DNA of 64,000 nucleotides from Muricoccus nepalensis (GTDB lineage Bacteria > Pseudomonadota > Alphaproteobacteria > Acetobacterales > Acetobacteraceae), in NCBI RefSeq assembly GCF_006438825.1, contig NZ_RCZP01000002.1, positions 32,568 through 96,567 of the forward strand, read 5' to 3'. This document shows positions 53,683 to 61,634 of this stretch, piece by piece. The first letter of the stretch is position 1, and each line of letters starts with the position of its first letter. The notes beneath the pieces were generated by a model. It had not been told where the DNA came from, ran no database searches, and saw only the letters and a list, made by a program, of their open reading frames with translations. The position numbers were made by a program, and so were the translations under genes.

Positions 53683-54456
53683 ATGAACCCCCCCGGCCTC
53701 CCCGTGAGCGGCGCGCCCCTCCTCGCGCTGCGCGGCGTCACCAAGCGCTACGCGAACGGCACGGTGGCGGTGCAGGGGGTGGACCTCGGCATCGCGCGGG
53801 GGGGCTTCGTCAGCCTTCTCGGCCCCTCGGGCTGCGGCAAGAGCACCCTGCTGCGGATGATCGCGGGGCTGGTGCCGCCCACCGCCGGGGGGATCGCCTG
53901 GGAGGGCGGGCGGCGGCCGAGCCTCGGCTTCGTGTTCCAGGACCCGACGCTGATGCCCTGGCGGACCGCGCTCGACAACGTGGCGCTGCCGCTGCGCCTG
54001 GCCCATGTCCCGAAGGCCGAGCGGCAGGAGCGGGCGCGCGCCATGCTCGCCCTCGTCGGGCTCGCGGAGGCGGCCATGCGCTACCCGCGGGAGCTTTCGG
54101 GGGGGATGCGGATGCGCGTCTCCATCGCCCGGGCGCTGGTGACCGAGCCCGAGGTGCTGCTGCTCGACGAGCCCTTCGCGGCGCTCGACGAGATCACGCG
54201 CTTCCGGCTCAACAACGACCTGCTGCGGCTGTGGGAGGCGCGGCGCTTCACGGCGGTCTTCGTGACGCACTCCATCTTCGAATCCGTCTACCTGTCGGAG
54301 CGCGTGGTGGTCATGGCCGCGCATCCGGGCCGGCTGCACGCCGACATCGCGCTGGAGGCGCCCGCCGCGCGCGACGAGGCCTTCCGGACCTCCCCGGCCT
54401 ACGCGGCGCTGTGCCGCACCGTCTCGGGCGCGCTGGAGGGGGCCATGGCGGCATGA
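53683..54456 (+). CDS. ABC transporter ATPase, nitrate/sulfonate/taurine type
   Basis: 257 aa. Walker A GPSGCGKSTLL, Q-loop VFQDPTLMPWRT, signature ELSGGMRMRVSIARAL, Walker B VLLLDEPFAALDE and H-loop VTHSIFE are all intact. QDPTLMPWRT is typical of the NitT/TauT group that takes up small organic acids, sulfonates or nitrate. The stop overlaps the permease start (ATGA). No matching binding protein is adjacent. Confidence 0.92.
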   Translation: MNPPGLPVSGAPLLALRGVTKRYANGTVAVQGVDLGIARGGFVSLLGPSGCGKSTLLRMIAGLVPPTAGGIAWEGGRRPSLGFVFQDPTLMPWRTALDNVALPLRLAHVPKAERQERARAMLALVGLAEAAMRYPRELSGGMRMRVSIARALVTEPEVLLLDEPFAALDEITRFRLNNDLLRLWEARRFTAVFVTHSIFESVYLSERVVVMAAHPGRLHADIALEAPAARDEAFRTSPAYAALCRTVSGALEGAMAA

Positions 54457-55262
54457 GCGCGGCGTCCGAGGGAGGGCGGGGCGGCGCCTGGGCGCGCGTC
54501 CTCGCGCCGCTGCTGATGGGGGTGCTGGCGCTCGGCGCCTGGGAGATGGCCGTGCGGCACTTCGGGGTGCCCGCCTACATCCTGCCCGGCCCCGTCGACA
54601 TCGCGCGCACGCTGGCGGCGGATGGCGGGTCGCTCGCGGCCTCGCTGATGGTCACGCTGCGGATCACGCTGCTGGCGCTGCTCATCGCCGTGGTCTCGGG
54701 GGTGGCGCTCTCGGTGCTGTTCAGCGGGTCGCGCTGGGTGGAGATGACCTTCCTGCCCTACGCCGTGATGCTGCAGGTGACGCCCGTGGTCTCGATCGCG
54801 CCGCTGATCATCATCTGGGTCGACAACGTGCAGGCGGCGCTGCTCGTCTGCGCCTGGATCGTCGCCTTCTTCCCGATCGTGTCGAACACGACCATTGGGC
54901 TGAACAGCACGGATCGGAACCTGCTCGACCTCTACCGGCTGCTCGGGGCCTCGCGCTGGCAGACGCTGGTGCATCTCCGCCTGCCGGCCGCGCTGCCCTT
55001 CTTCCTCGCGGGGCTGCGCGTCTCGGGCGGGCTGGCGCTGATCGGCGCCATCGTGGCCGAGTTCGTGGCGGGCACGGGGGGCGCGAGCTCGGGCCTCGCC
55101 TACCGCATCCTTGAGGCCGGGTACCAGCTGCAGATCCCCCGGATGTTCGCGGCGCTCGCGCTCATCTCGCTCTCGGGGGTCGCGATCTTCCTCGCCCTCT
55201 CGCTCGTCTCGCACCTTCTCCTGCGGCGCTGGCACGAGAGCGCGCTGCCCGGGGAGCGCTGA
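54453..55262 (+). CDS. ABC transporter permease, nitrate/sulfonate/taurine type
   Basis: 269 aa with about six hydrophobic segments and the cytoplasmic EAA loop near DLYRLLGASRWQTLVHLRLPAALPFFLAGLRVS. Its N-terminus GAWEMAVRHFGVPAYILPGP is typical of the SsuC/TauC family. It is translationally coupled to the ATPase. Likely part of the uptake of the aromatic or heteroaromatic acid handled by the upstream operon. It converges on the glycosyltransferase with a 6-base gap. Confidence 0.9.
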   Translation: MSAASEGGRGGAWARVLAPLLMGVLALGAWEMAVRHFGVPAYILPGPVDIARTLAADGGSLAASLMVTLRITLLALLIAVVSGVALSVLFSGSRWVEMTFLPYAVMLQVTPVVSIAPLIIIWVDNVQAALLVCAWIVAFFPIVSNTTIGLNSTDRNLLDLYRLLGASRWQTLVHLRLPAALPFFLAGLRVSGGLALIGAIVAEFVAGTGGASSGLAYRILEAGYQLQIPRMFAALALISLSGVAIFLALSLVSHLLLRRWHESALPGER

Positions 55263-55268
55263 GCGCCC

Positions 55269-57305
55269 TCAGCGCCCGCGGAGGCGCAGCAGGACCGTCC
55301 GCGTGCCCTGGGCGGCGCGGCGCAGCACCCGCCAGACCTTGCGCGGCACCGGCAGGGCCGTGAGGAGCTGGTAGACGAGCACCCGCCGGTTCCCCGGCGT
55401 CAGCCGGTCGAGGTAGAGCGCGGGGGGCATGCCGCTGCCCGCCTGCAGGTCGCCGAGCAGGCGCTGCGACACGTCGAGCGCGTCGTAGCGCGCGGGGTGC
55501 AGGTCGCGGATGGCCTCGAGGTCGGGGCGCACCTCGCCGTGCATGTCGCGCTCGGCCTCGCCGCTCTCGACAAGGCCGAGGAAGAAAGGCCGGCGGCGGT
55601 CCACCGTCACGCTCGCGCGCGCGGTCGTGACGCCCTTGGCGTAGACCGCGAGCGCGGCGGTCGCGCGCAGGTCGAGGCTTTCCAGCAGGAGCTCCCGCAC
55701 CGTCCCGAAGGCGCCGGCGCGGAAGAGGAAGCGCGCGAGGCCGATCGGCGCGCCGGGGTCGCCGCTCACGAGGTCGAGGGGGGGCTCGACGGAGAAATGC
55801 GGCTCGCCGGCGCCGTCGTTCAGGCAGACGATCGCCTTCGACCAGGCGTAGTCGGCCGCCGGGTGGCGCGAGAGAAGGCCGGCGAGCATGGACGCGTGGT
55901 TGCTGAACACGGTCTCGTTCGGCGCGACGAAGAGGAGGAGGGAGCCCTCCGGCGCCGTCTCGAACTCCGTCTTCAGGACTGGGCCGATGCGGTTGCGGCG
56001 GACCACCTTGCCCGCGCCGTCGCGCTGGAAGAAGGCGGCGCCGCGGAGGTCGGGCGGGGCGGTGCCTTCGGGAAGGAGCGCGGCCGCGCGCTTGCGGGCC
56101 TCGAGCAGGTCGCGCTCGTCGACGAGGAGGGCGGCCTCGAAGCCCTGTTCGCGGTGAGCGAGCGCGGCCGCGACCTGGCGCCCGAAGGCCTCGGTCGCGG
56201 GGTCGGGGGCGAGGAAGACCATGCGCAGCGGCGCCGCGCCCTCGGCCGGGCGCTGGAGGGCGGCGAGCTCGGCCTTGCGGGCCTGCAGCCCGCCGTAGAT
56301 CGTGGCGAGCGAGGCGTCCATCGTGTAGCCGCGCTTGAAGATCGCCTGCGCGCGGGCGGCGAGCGCGAGCGCCTCCTCCGGGTTCGCGCGCGCCCACTTC
56401 ACGTGCTCCATGATCCGCCGCGCGACGGCCTCGGCGCCGTTGCGCAGGTCGACGTAGAGGAGCGTGTCGCCGAAATGCGTGCGGGCCCAGGGGTTCTCGT
56501 CGCAGATGACGAGCGCGCCGGCGGCCAGGCCCTCGAAGAGGCGGTTCGACATCAGCGCCGCGTCCTTGTGCGGCTCCGACGAGAGGGCGAGGCAGATGCC
56601 GGCCTTGTGGATCTCCTCGATGACGGAGGTGCCGTCGAAGGGAAGCGGGCGCTGGTAGCTGCCGAAGCCCTCCCACACGCGCACGCCGCGCAGCGTCTCC
56701 GGCCCGAAGATCCGCAGCACCGAGGACTTGTCGAGGATGTTCAGCACGGTCTGGTGGCGCGACCCGCCGCGGCCGAGGCGCTCCCAGTTGATGCCCATGT
56801 AGAAGATCTTGAGGTCGCCGAGGCTGGGTGGCAGGACCGGGGTCGAGAGGGCGTGGAAGAGGTTGAAGGCGGGCGGGAGGTGCGTGCTGCCGTCGTGGAT
56901 GAGGCGCTTGAGGTGGAGATCCGCCACCGGCGACTGGCAGCTCAGGAAGTCGTCGTGGGTGAGGAGGTTCTCGGTGGTGGAGCGGTAGCCGAAGTCGTGC
57001 AGGAACTGGACCGGGTTCCAGAGAGTCACGAAGGAGAAGATGTCGTAGGCCTTGGGCGTGCTGAAGTGCAGGTGGATGACGAAGTCGAGGTCGGCCGCGG
57101 TCAGCGGCTCGCCCTTGCTCCCGAGCACGCGGCCCATGTGGTCGAGCACGACGCATTCGAGGCCGAGCAGCCTCGCGGTGTTCTCGAGCCGCGCGATGAC
57201 CTCGTCCTCGGCCACCTGGATGTCGGGCCAGAGCTTCACGACGCCGAAGCGCCCGAGCAGCCCCGCGGGAAGCGTGAAGTCCGGGGCGGTCTGGGTCGGG
57301 GTCAT
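55269..57305 (-). CDS. Large glycosyltransferase-family protein
   Basis: 678 aa, cytoplasmic. The first half (about 1-350) is GT-B-like with a CgeB-type C-lobe: MSNRLFEGLAAGALVICDENPWARTHFGD is represented in the family as the donor site. The second half (about 360-640) has a different character, with LVDERDLLEARK and VAPNETVFSNHASM, and may be a second transferase-like or accessory domain. The neighbouring GDP-fucose-synthase-like gene suggests surface glycan assembly. Donor and acceptor are unknown. Confidence 0.7.
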   Translation of the reverse strand: MTPTQTAPDFTLPAGLLGRFGVVKLWPDIQVAEDEVIARLENTARLLGLECVVLDHMGRVLGSKGEPLTAADLDFVIHLHFSTPKAYDIFSFVTLWNPVQFLHDFGYRSTTENLLTHDDFLSCQSPVADLHLKRLIHDGSTHLPPAFNLFHALSTPVLPPSLGDLKIFYMGINWERLGRGGSRHQTVLNILDKSSVLRIFGPETLRGVRVWEGFGSYQRPLPFDGTSVIEEIHKAGICLALSSEPHKDAALMSNRLFEGLAAGALVICDENPWARTHFGDTLLYVDLRNGAEAVARRIMEHVKWARANPEEALALAARAQAIFKRGYTMDASLATIYGGLQARKAELAALQRPAEGAAPLRMVFLAPDPATEAFGRQVAAALAHREQGFEAALLVDERDLLEARKRAAALLPEGTAPPDLRGAAFFQRDGAGKVVRRNRIGPVLKTEFETAPEGSLLLFVAPNETVFSNHASMLAGLLSRHPAADYAWSKAIVCLNDGAGEPHFSVEPPLDLVSGDPGAPIGLARFLFRAGAFGTVRELLLESLDLRATAALAVYAKGVTTARASVTVDRRRPFFLGLVESGEAERDMHGEVRPDLEAIRDLHPARYDALDVSQRLLGDLQAGSGMPPALYLDRLTPGNRRVLVYQLLTALPVPRKVWRVLRRAAQGTRTVLLRLRGR

Positions 57306-57414
57306 GGTGTCTTCCAGCGCGCCCGCGCGCTTGGACGGACGCCCGGCGTGGCGGGCGGCCGCCGGGCGCGAATCACCCCCGCCGCGGCGCGGGCGGCCGC
57401 GCCGGGGAGGGCGG

Positions 57415-58344
57415 TCAGCGGCGGGCGACGGCGGCGTGCGCCGCCAGCCACTCGTAGGTCTCGAGAAGCGCGTCGCGCAGCGTGTAGCGCGGCTTGAAGC
57501 CGAGCGACTGGAGCTTGCTGACGTCGTACTGCCGCAGCTTCTGGCCGTCGGGCTTCGTGCGGTCCCACTCGACCGGGCCCTTGAAGCCGGAGACCTCGGT
57601 GATGAGCTTGACGGTGTCGGCGATGGAGATGGCCGTGCCGGTCGCCATGTTGATCGGCCCGGTGAAGCCCTCGGCGATCATGCGGAGCGCGAGCGCCGCG
57701 TCCTTGGCGTAGAGGAAGTCGCGCTGGGGCGTGCCGGTGCCCCAGATGGTCACGGCCTCGCCGGTCTGGTTGGCGCGCAGGAACTTCGACATCAGCGAGG
57801 GGATGACGTGGCCGTGCTGCTCGTCGAACTTGTCGTGCGGGCCGAAGAGGTTGGTCGAGATGCAGTAGGCGTAGTCGAGCCCGTACTGGTCCTTGTAGGC
57901 CTCGAGATGGGCCAGCATGCCGCGCTTGGCGTGGGCGTAGCCGGACTCGGAGTAGTGCGGCGGGCCGTTCCAGATCTGGTCCTCGGTCATCGGCAGGCGG
58001 ACGGCGTCGGAGTAGATGGCGGTCGAGCCCATGGCGACGACCTTGGTGGTCCCGGCCAGGCGCGCGGCCTCGACGACGTTCGAGTTCATGCGGGTGTTGT
58101 CGAGATAGGCCTGGCCCTGGGCCCGCATGTTGCCCATCAGCCCCGCGACGCGGGCGGCCAGGTGGAAGACCACGGCGGGGCGGTGGCGCTCGAAGGCGGC
58201 GCGGGTGGCCTCGAAGTCGGTGAGGTCCACGTCGCGGCTGGTCAGCCCCACCACCTCCCCCTTGGAGGCGGTGCGAAGCTCGTCCACCAGGGCATGCCCC
58301 AGGAGGCCGGAGGCCCCCGTCACCAAAAACTCGGCTCTTTGCAC
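57415..58344 (-). CDS. GDP-L-fucose synthase-like NAD-dependent epimerase/reductase
   Basis: 309 aa SDR protein. The cofactor motif is VTGASGLLGHAL; AGLMGNMRAQGQAYLDN, SGYAHAKRGML (the YxxxK pair) and TNLFGPHDKFDEQHGHVIPSL line up with Fcl, the enzyme that makes GDP-L-fucose from GDP-4-keto-6-deoxymannose. GMD is not in the window, so another deoxysugar nucleotide may be the product. GTG at 58344 starts the fold; the track-length frame upstream adds an unlikely 15 residues. Confidence 0.85.
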   Translation of the reverse strand: MQRAEFLVTGASGLLGHALVDELRTASKGEVVGLTSRDVDLTDFEATRAAFERHRPAVVFHLAARVAGLMGNMRAQGQAYLDNTRMNSNVVEAARLAGTTKVVAMGSTAIYSDAVRLPMTEDQIWNGPPHYSESGYAHAKRGMLAHLEAYKDQYGLDYAYCISTNLFGPHDKFDEQHGHVIPSLMSKFLRANQTGEAVTIWGTGTPQRDFLYAKDAALALRMIAEGFTGPINMATGTAISIADTVKLITEVSGFKGPVEWDRTKPDGQKLRQYDVSKLQSLGFKPRYTLRDALLETYEWLAAHAAVARR

Positions 58345-58593
58345 CTGGCGCAACCCTCTGGGATGGCAGCGGAAATGCCCGTGGGACACCCGGCTCCAAC
58401 GTCAATCCTGGCGCTGTGTCGCAGATGAGGCCGGGGCTGTGAAGCGGTTATGTGACGGAACAAGCCGCGGCCGGGCGGCCCGGGGGCGCGTTTCGGAATG
58501 GAATCGACCACCCGCGCGGCGCCCGGCTCCGACGCGGCGGCGGCCTCCCGGCGAAGGGGCGAGGGGCCCGGCGGAGGGGCGGGGGCGAGCGTC

Positions 58594-59325
58594 TCAGGCC
58601 ACCACCAGGCGGGTCGGGCGCGCCTCGCCCTCCGGCAGGAGGGCGACCTCGGCGATGACCGGCCGGTGGTCCGAGGCCGCCCGGGCTCCCCGGTCCGTCC
58701 AGCTCCGGACGAGGGAGGCGCGGGGGCGGGCGTAGATGCGGTCGAGCGCGAAGAGGGGGCGGCCCGCGGGGAAGGTCCGGGCGCGGGTGCGGGAGGGAAG
58801 GGTGCCCAGGAAGGCGCGGTCCACCGGGCCGTGCGGCTCCCAGTCGTTGAAGTCGCCCAGGGCCAGCAGCGGGTCCGCGGTGGCGCGCGCCAGGGCGGCG
58901 AGGCGGGCCGCCTGGGCGCGTCGCTCCCCCCAGCCGAGGCCGAGATGGGCGGCCAGCAGGCGCAGCGCCCCGCCCGGCGTCTCCACCCGCGCCGTGATGG
59001 CCGTGCGCGGCTCCCGCCCGGGGACGGAGAGGTCGTGCAGCGCGCCCTCCTCCAGCGGCCAGCGGCTGACGAGCATGTGGCCGTAGCAGCCGTCGGCGGC
59101 GCGGAGCGTCGGCGCCTCCACCGCGTGGCCGCCCAGCGCCTCGCGCAGCGCGGTGAAGGGAAGGCTGCCCGGCCGGTTTCGGCCCTCCACCTCCTGGATC
59201 GCCACGACGTCGGGCGCGTGGCGGAGGATGAGGTCGATGGCGCGCTGCAGGTCGTGCCGGCCGGCCGGGCAGACGGCGCTGTGGATGTTCCAGGTCATGG
59301 CCCGGAGGGTGAAGCCGGGGATCAC
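58594..59325 (-). CDS. Endonuclease/exonuclease/phosphatase-family protein
   Basis: 243 aa. MTWNIHSAV, VVAIQEVEG, LLAAHLGLGWGERR, LALGDFNDWEP and ASDHRPVIAEV are the consecutive metal and catalytic motifs of the EEP fold, which includes sphingomyelinases, nucleases and phosphatases. It lies 8 bases after the phospholipase D/VTT gene, with GAGGA in that gene's end. A phosphodiester lipid substrate is plausible. The start is GTG at 59325; ATG at 59298 is the alternative. Confidence 0.85.
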   Translation of the reverse strand: MIPGFTLRAMTWNIHSAVCPAGRHDLQRAIDLILRHAPDVVAIQEVEGRNRPGSLPFTALREALGGHAVEAPTLRAADGCYGHMLVSRWPLEEGALHDLSVPGREPRTAITARVETPGGALRLLAAHLGLGWGERRAQAARLAALARATADPLLALGDFNDWEPHGPVDRAFLGTLPSRTRARTFPAGRPLFALDRIYARPRASLVRSWTDRGARAASDHRPVIAEVALLPEGEARPTRLVVA

Positions 59326-59333
59326 GCGGGGCC

Positions 59334-61520
59334 TTATTCCTCGTGGCGCAGGCGGCGGAAGAGCTTCTGCAGGCCCCAGGTGATGCCCGCCCAGGCCGTG
59401 AGGACGAGGACCAGCAGGCCGATGTTGCGCGGCGTCGGGTGCTCCAGGATGCGGGAGAGGCCCTCGCCGACGAGGGAGAGGAGGGCGATGCCCGGCAGCA
59501 GGCCGAGGGCGGTGCCCAGCATGTAGTCGAGGAAGCGGATCCGCATCGCCCCGGCCACGAGGTTCACGAGGGTGAAGGGGGCGACCGGCAGCAGGCGGAT
59601 GGTGGTGACGGCTAGGATGCCGTTGCGGTTCACCGACTGGCTGACTCGGTTGATCCGCGGGCCCAGCATCCGGCGGAGCAGGTTGGGGCCGAGCTTCCGC
59701 CCCGCCCCGTAGGTGGCCGCCGCCGAGACCAGGGCGCCGACCGCGGCGTAGAGCAGCCCGGGCCAGGTGCCGAAGGCCGCGGCCGTGCCGAGGATGAGGA
59801 CGTTGACCGGGAAGGCCACGAAGCCGAGCAGCAGGAAGAGCCCGACCGAGGCCGCCGGGCCCCAGGAGCCGCCGGCGGTGAGCGCCGCCTTCATCGCCTC
59901 CGGCGTCATGTACTGGGCGACGGGCGTCGCCTTCCACAGCAGCAGGAGGAGGGCGACCGGCAGCAGCATGAGCGCCGCGCGGGCGAGCAGCGGCCAGGGC
60001 TCCCCGGAGGAGGGGGCGACGTCGGGGTGGCCGAGGTAGTCGGCCAGGAACTCGCCGGACTCGATGGGGCGGCGGGGGTCGGCCGCGCGCTCGATGCCCG
60101 GCAGCAGGCTGCGGGCGGGGGCGTCGCCGTCCTCGACGTCGCGCAGGCTGTGGCCGTCGCGCGAGAGGCCCTTCACGGCCTTCAGGATCGAGCCCGTCTC
60201 GCGCAGCCGCGCCGCGACCTCGCCAGCGGTCGCCCCCGTGTGCTCGGCGATGAGGCGGTCCCGGATGCCGGCCACCGCCGCGCGCTGGGCCTCGTCCGCG
60301 GCCTCGACCATGAGGTCGCACTCGGTGTCCGTGCCCATGGAGCGGTTGCAGAGGTTGGAGGAGGCGACGCGGAGCAGGCGATCGTCCACCACCATGACCT
60401 TCGCGTGGACCATCACCTCCGATTCCGCCGCCCCGCGCGCGACGTGCGGGAAGGTGAGCCGCACCCGGTCGCCCACCCCCGCCCGGCGCAGCGCCCGCAT
60501 GAAGCGGATGCGGCCGGCGAGCATCGTGCGGTGCTCGAGCCAGGTCTGGTGGGTCTTGGGGGCGACGATCAAGGCCTCGAGCGCCGGGCGCTCCTTGAGG
60601 CGGCGGATGAGGGCGCGGGCGATGCGGCCGCAGGTGAGGAACTGGTTCTCGATGTAGAGGCTGCGCTCCGCCGCGCCGATCATGTCGAGGTAGAGGGCCT
60701 CCACCTCCCGCACCTCGGGGGCGCCGTCGTGCTTCGGATGGGTGCGGGCGATGCCGAGGGTGACGTCGCGCAGGTCCGGCGCCACCGAGGCCGGCCAGGG
60801 GTCGCGGCCGGCGGGCGGGGTGGGGTCGGCGGGCATGCACTCCTCGCAGGCGCGCGCCCAGCGGTCGGCGACGAGCTCCGCCAGCGCCGCCGCGGCCTCG
60901 CCGTCGACCACCATCTGCACGTCGTGGAAGGGCGGGTAAGGCTTGCCCCCGGGGTCGGTGCGGCCGGGGTCCTCGGGCTCGTGCGCGTTGCGGTCCCAGC
61001 GGCGGATGGTCAGGTCCAGCCCGCCGGAGAAGGCGACGAGGCCGTCGACCACGACCACCTTCTGGTGGTGGGAGGCGCCGAAGGGGGTCCGGTCGTCGAG
61101 GCAGAGCTCCACCCCCTCCGGCACGCCCCAGCGAAGGGTGATCGCCGGCAGGAGCTGGCGCTCGAGCGCGTAGAGGACGGAGTAGTCCCAGAGGAGGAGC
61201 TTCACCGAGAGGCCTGGGCGGCGCTCGACCAGGGCGGTGAGGAAGGCGCCCAGCTCCTCCGGCAGGCCGTCCTCCGGCGGGTGCTCGCCCACGAGCCGGG
61301 TGCGGCTGTCGATGTCCCAGCCCACGATGTGGATGCTGCGCTCGGCCGCGAGCATCGCCTCGCGCAGCGCGGCGAAGTAGGTGGCGCCGTCCGACAGCAC
61401 CGCCGCCCGGGGCGCGCGGGCCACGCGCCAGGCGTTGCGGCCGGGGTCGAGCAGGGAGGCGGGGGCGGGGGCCGCGCGCGGGGGCAGGGTCCGGGGGCGC
61501 GGGGGAGCGTCGGTGAGCAT
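59334..61520 (-). CDS. Phospholipase D-family protein fused to a VTT/DedA-like membrane domain
   Basis: 728 aa. Residues about 30-470 form two PLD repeats with HKD-type motifs HHQKVVVVDGLVAFSGG and HAKVMVVDDRLLRVASSN. Residues about 505-725 are a VTT/SNARE-associated membrane domain with about six helices (FVAFPVNVLILGTAAAFG, RLLPVAPFTLVNLVAG). This architecture is known in cardiolipin-synthase-like bacterial proteins. Together with the EEP-fold neighbour it suggests membrane lipid remodelling. Confidence 0.88.
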   Translation of the reverse strand: MLTDAPPRPRTLPPRAAPAPASLLDPGRNAWRVARAPRAAVLSDGATYFAALREAMLAAERSIHIVGWDIDSRTRLVGEHPPEDGLPEELGAFLTALVERRPGLSVKLLLWDYSVLYALERQLLPAITLRWGVPEGVELCLDDRTPFGASHHQKVVVVDGLVAFSGGLDLTIRRWDRNAHEPEDPGRTDPGGKPYPPFHDVQMVVDGEAAAALAELVADRWARACEECMPADPTPPAGRDPWPASVAPDLRDVTLGIARTHPKHDGAPEVREVEALYLDMIGAAERSLYIENQFLTCGRIARALIRRLKERPALEALIVAPKTHQTWLEHRTMLAGRIRFMRALRRAGVGDRVRLTFPHVARGAAESEVMVHAKVMVVDDRLLRVASSNLCNRSMGTDTECDLMVEAADEAQRAAVAGIRDRLIAEHTGATAGEVAARLRETGSILKAVKGLSRDGHSLRDVEDGDAPARSLLPGIERAADPRRPIESGEFLADYLGHPDVAPSSGEPWPLLARAALMLLPVALLLLLWKATPVAQYMTPEAMKAALTAGGSWGPAASVGLFLLLGFVAFPVNVLILGTAAAFGTWPGLLYAAVGALVSAAATYGAGRKLGPNLLRRMLGPRINRVSQSVNRNGILAVTTIRLLPVAPFTLVNLVAGAMRIRFLDYMLGTALGLLPGIALLSLVGEGLSRILEHPTPRNIGLLVLVLTAWAGITWGLQKLFRRLRHEE

Positions 61521-61634
61521 CCGTCGGCTAACGCCGCAGGCTCCGTTTCGTTCGCGGGTGCGGGATGGGCGGCCCGGCTCTTGCTAAATCACATCCTCAT
61601 GGGGCCAGGTGCCTGTTTTGCTGGGGGGAACGCG

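Noticed and set aside
60027-61634. Upstream extension of the allophanate hydrolase frame
   Set aside because: It is antisense to the phospholipase D gene; the amidase fold begins at 61635.
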